Below the pieces are notes generated by a model. The model had not been told where the DNA came from and ran no database searches. It was given only the letters and a program-made list of their open reading frames with translations. Made by a program: the position numbers and the translations under genes. DNA of 64,000 nucleotides from positions 1 to 64,000 of the forward strand of contig JAFYNZ010000022.1 of assembly GCA_017547845.1 (NCBI GenBank). The letters run 5' to 3'. Source of the DNA: Muribaculaceae bacterium (GTDB lineage: Bacteria > Bacteroidota > Bacteroidia > Bacteroidales > Muribaculaceae). This document shows positions 63,101 through 64,000 of the stretch, in pieces (the first letter of the stretch is position 1; each line of letters opens with the position of its first letter).

Positions 63101-64000
63101 TAGACAACCTTCGGCATTAATAGAGATATTGTCGTCATCAAGATTAAGAGCACCTGAAATCAACTTGTCGACCTTCTCAACATCTGCTACGATATTCTTA
63201 TAGGTATATCCTTTATATACAAGATGAGAGATCTCCAAGCTCGCACTACCTTCTATATTCTTGCGTCTTAGCGTCAAATTGACGTCGCTATTGAAAGACA
63301 CACTTCCGAGATCAGCAACATTCATTATCTTGCCTATCTCTAAATTCTCTGCAGCAATATTGCCATGCAGATGATGTGAGACTTTATTACGATTTGAGTA
63401 GTCTGCGCTGACATCAATGTTGCCGACATTTGTTCCGACAGAAAGTTCGATATTAGCATTAGATAAACTTCCTTGTGCAACACCTTTCACAGATAAATGA
63501 GTGAGATTTGCAACTTGCTTCCGTACTGCCGGAGAAACGTTGGCGAAGGTCGTAAGATGATGCAAAAGCTCTTTGGTCGATAGGTCAATTTCAGAGACAT
63601 TAAACGTCAACTCTTCTACATTGTTGATCTCATTGACTTCTGCAACCAGCTGCAGACTTGTGTTTTGCGAATCAGATGTCAATGTCAGATTTCTGACATC
63701 GATATTCTCAAGATTTGTCCACACATTTGCTTTCAAGAAATATGTGTCATCAATGTTTCTCAAAGGGCCGAAGAATGAAACAAAATCTGATGGCGACAAC
63801 TTGCTATTGATTAGTTCGAGAGTTACGCCTTCGCTCTTTATAGCTTGATTGATTTGCTTCAAACTCCTGATATTGAGCGTGATATCATTTGGGTGTATCT
63901 CAGACTGTGGCAAAAGAATATATAAATCTTTGGCTGAAATACAGTCGTTTGTTATGCGAAAACGTCCCTTGAGTGATTTAAGGTTAAAGCCTGATTTCTC
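60092..64000 (-). CDS. tamB: Translocation and assembly module protein TamB, partial
   Basis: TamB-like proteins form a long beta-helical bridge across the periplasm, working in outer-membrane protein assembly or lipid transport. The frame is open to the right edge of the window with no stop, so the N-terminus is missing; a TTG at 63913 is not a true start. The 1303 visible residues are repeated beta segments, and the C-terminal DUF490 domain is clear (for example GSYNFTLQDIIRKDFVIRP and FNGDPFEANLDIAAVYRV near residues 1000-1050). A Glu/Gln/Lys-rich helical break (KEKREQERQAEIE) interrupts the domain. It overlaps the patatin gene by 14 bp. Confidence 0.93.
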   Translation of the reverse strand, partial: EKSGFNLKSLKGRFRITNDCISAKDLYILLPQSEIHPNDITLNIRSLKQINQAIKSEGVTLELINSKLSPSDFVSFFGPLRNIDDTYFLKANVWTNLENIDVRNLTLTSDSQNTSLQLVAEVNEINNVEELTFNVSEIDLSTKELLHHLTTFANVSPAVRKQVANLTHLSVKGVAQGSLSNANIELSVGTNVGNIDVSADYSNRNKVSHHLHGNIAAENLEIGKIMNVADLGSVSFNSDVNLTLRRKNIEGSASLEISHLVYKGYTYKNIVADVEKVDKLISGALNLDDDNISINAEGCLYINKEESEVNLRVDMPTLDLNALNLWNKYPDYKFSASVDANFMGNRLDNTTGYLQLSDMSFVNSQSHGIRYDNLLIQTDNSFPQSIDITGDIISGHIEGQYDIAKLPKSLINILSKALPSVFDNVANQELTQSQNFVYNITLHEDNQLADFFKLPVRMVGDIAINGFYNDYDGRAELVVDVPYLQQGKDKLIQGSNLSFQIDSNSNNCNLGLSTVLPGKNGDITLMLNSSAANDIVDTDVSWSFDRAKAFRGKVSLSSALSRDEATKKIGIDVNIKPTIFEINDTVWHIAPSNITFKNQELQVDNVKVWRDQQFVTISGKASKDESDVITIDLKNMDLDYVFETLKINHVNFGGRATGKLYAKNLFSGAPYAFTDSLKVNRLTYNKALLGDALLKSKWLNDEKRVVIQADIRDGKRGHTTMDGGLWLGKDSLSFAFNAEYLNVKFLKPFMSAFTSDIEGRATGYAKLYGTFKDIDLIGKIYADTLRMKVDYTNTYYTCSDTVTIVPGRIELKDITLRDCEGHTALLNGWVSHRYFHEAHFDFKVSEVDNLLAYDTNEMINPDWYGKVYGSGSCRIHGQPGIVNIRVDMTTSPKSKFTFVLNDAAVAEDYKFLTFSDKEKEKREQERQAEIESTIPDALKRFQKKVQQQNEVRPSKFNLELFITATPQAEMVIVMDPVGGDRIRAFGKGNINLGYGSDNGLFMSGTYELEKGSYNFTLQDIIRKDFVIRPNSTISFNGDPFEANLDIAAVYRVNTNLSDLDKSFSYDRDLNSTNVPVEAVLNVSGEMKSPSISFDVDLPTVSQDVVRKVKSIISTDDMMNRQIIYLLALNRFYTPEYMGASGNNNELASVASSTVSAQLSNMLGQLSDNWSFSPYFRTDKGDFSDMEVDLALSSSLLNNRLLLNGNFGYRDRTTSSTTFVGDFDIEYLLNRPGTIRLKAYNHFNDQNYYLKSALTTQGIGVIFKYDFDEWFAFLRKKEKSNNEAKSDSVPSDTIKTIQPDEAK

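Noticed and set aside
63913..63913. Possible start of TamB at a TTG codon
   Set aside because: The frame continues without a stop to the window edge, and known TamB proteins are longer with an N-terminal membrane anchor, so the gene is simply cut by the window.
1..64000. tRNA, rRNA, CRISPR array, prophage, insertion sequence or toxin-antitoxin pair
   Set aside because: Intergenic gaps were read by eye; none shows a tRNA-like cloverleaf, regular repeats with spacers, transposase or integrase genes, or terminal inverted repeats. A tRNAscan and CRISPR finder run would confirm this.

Overview
This window is ordinary chromosomal DNA from a member of the order Bacteroidales; the exact family is uncertain, though a Muribaculaceae- or Prevotella-like gut lineage is plausible. 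The evidence is the family content: a FeoA-FeoB fusion, the RprX/RprY two-component pair, an archaeal-type prolyl-tRNA synthetase, DUF5606 and DUF4290 proteins, the enlarged Bacteroidetes NusB, a large TonB-dependent receptor and both subunits of methylmalonyl-CoA mutase. Many promoters also have the Bacteroidetes form TTTG or TTG, 19-20 bp, TAnnTTTG, rather than the enterobacterial form.

Layout. 1-2.7 kb (minus): DUF5606, coaE, YbbR-domain protein, yajC. 2.8-10.3 kb (minus): nusB, miaA, a conserved membrane protein, a DPP IV peptidase and proS. 10.3-16.1 kb (minus): an OmpA-like protein, a small acidic protein, rimM, murA, DUF4290, tsaB and an FAD-dependent dehydrogenase. 16.2-19.7 kb (plus): rarA, then serC-serA for serine synthesis. 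19.86-20.0 kb: a short gene remnant. 20.1-21.5 kb (minus): a DUF486 membrane protein and a GH18 chitinase. 21.6-32.6 kb (plus): flavodiiron protein and uracil-DNA-glycosylase-like protein; dedA-rpe-uvrB-ygiQ; feoAB; a methyltransferase. 32.6-35.2 kb (minus): a C11 peptidase lipoprotein and a PurF-like protein. 35.5-38.5 kb (plus): rprX-rprY and plsC. 38.7-40.2 kb (minus): lipA-lipB. 40.4-46.9 kb (plus): TonB-dependent receptor, its lipoprotein partner, and a DegQ/HtrA protease. 47.0-53.2 kb (minus): small lipoprotein, secreted GH13 enzyme, and mutB-mutA. 53.4-54.5 kb (minus): ECF sigma factor with a membrane partner. 54.7-56.4 kb (plus): glnS. 56.6-64.0 kb (minus): prs, an intracellular GH13 enzyme, a patatin-like protein and TamB, which runs off the right edge.

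Together the genes cover housekeeping (tRNA charging and modification, cell-wall entry step, DNA repair), envelope biogenesis (TamB, YajC, PlsC, DedA), central metabolism of a succinate/propionate-producing anaerobe (methylmalonyl-CoA mutase, flavodiiron oxygen defence, ferrous iron uptake) and glycan and peptide degradation. I found no rRNA, tRNA, CRISPR array, prophage or insertion sequence.

I see no complete new system. The best leads are inside known families: a PurF-like protein without the N-terminal catalytic cysteine; a MurA with aspartate at the fosfomycin-target cysteine position; an enlarged NusB whose insert looks internally duplicated; a two-gene deletion scar at 19.9 kb; a run of five cysteines in MutA; and a secreted GH13 enzyme with altered catalytic motifs.
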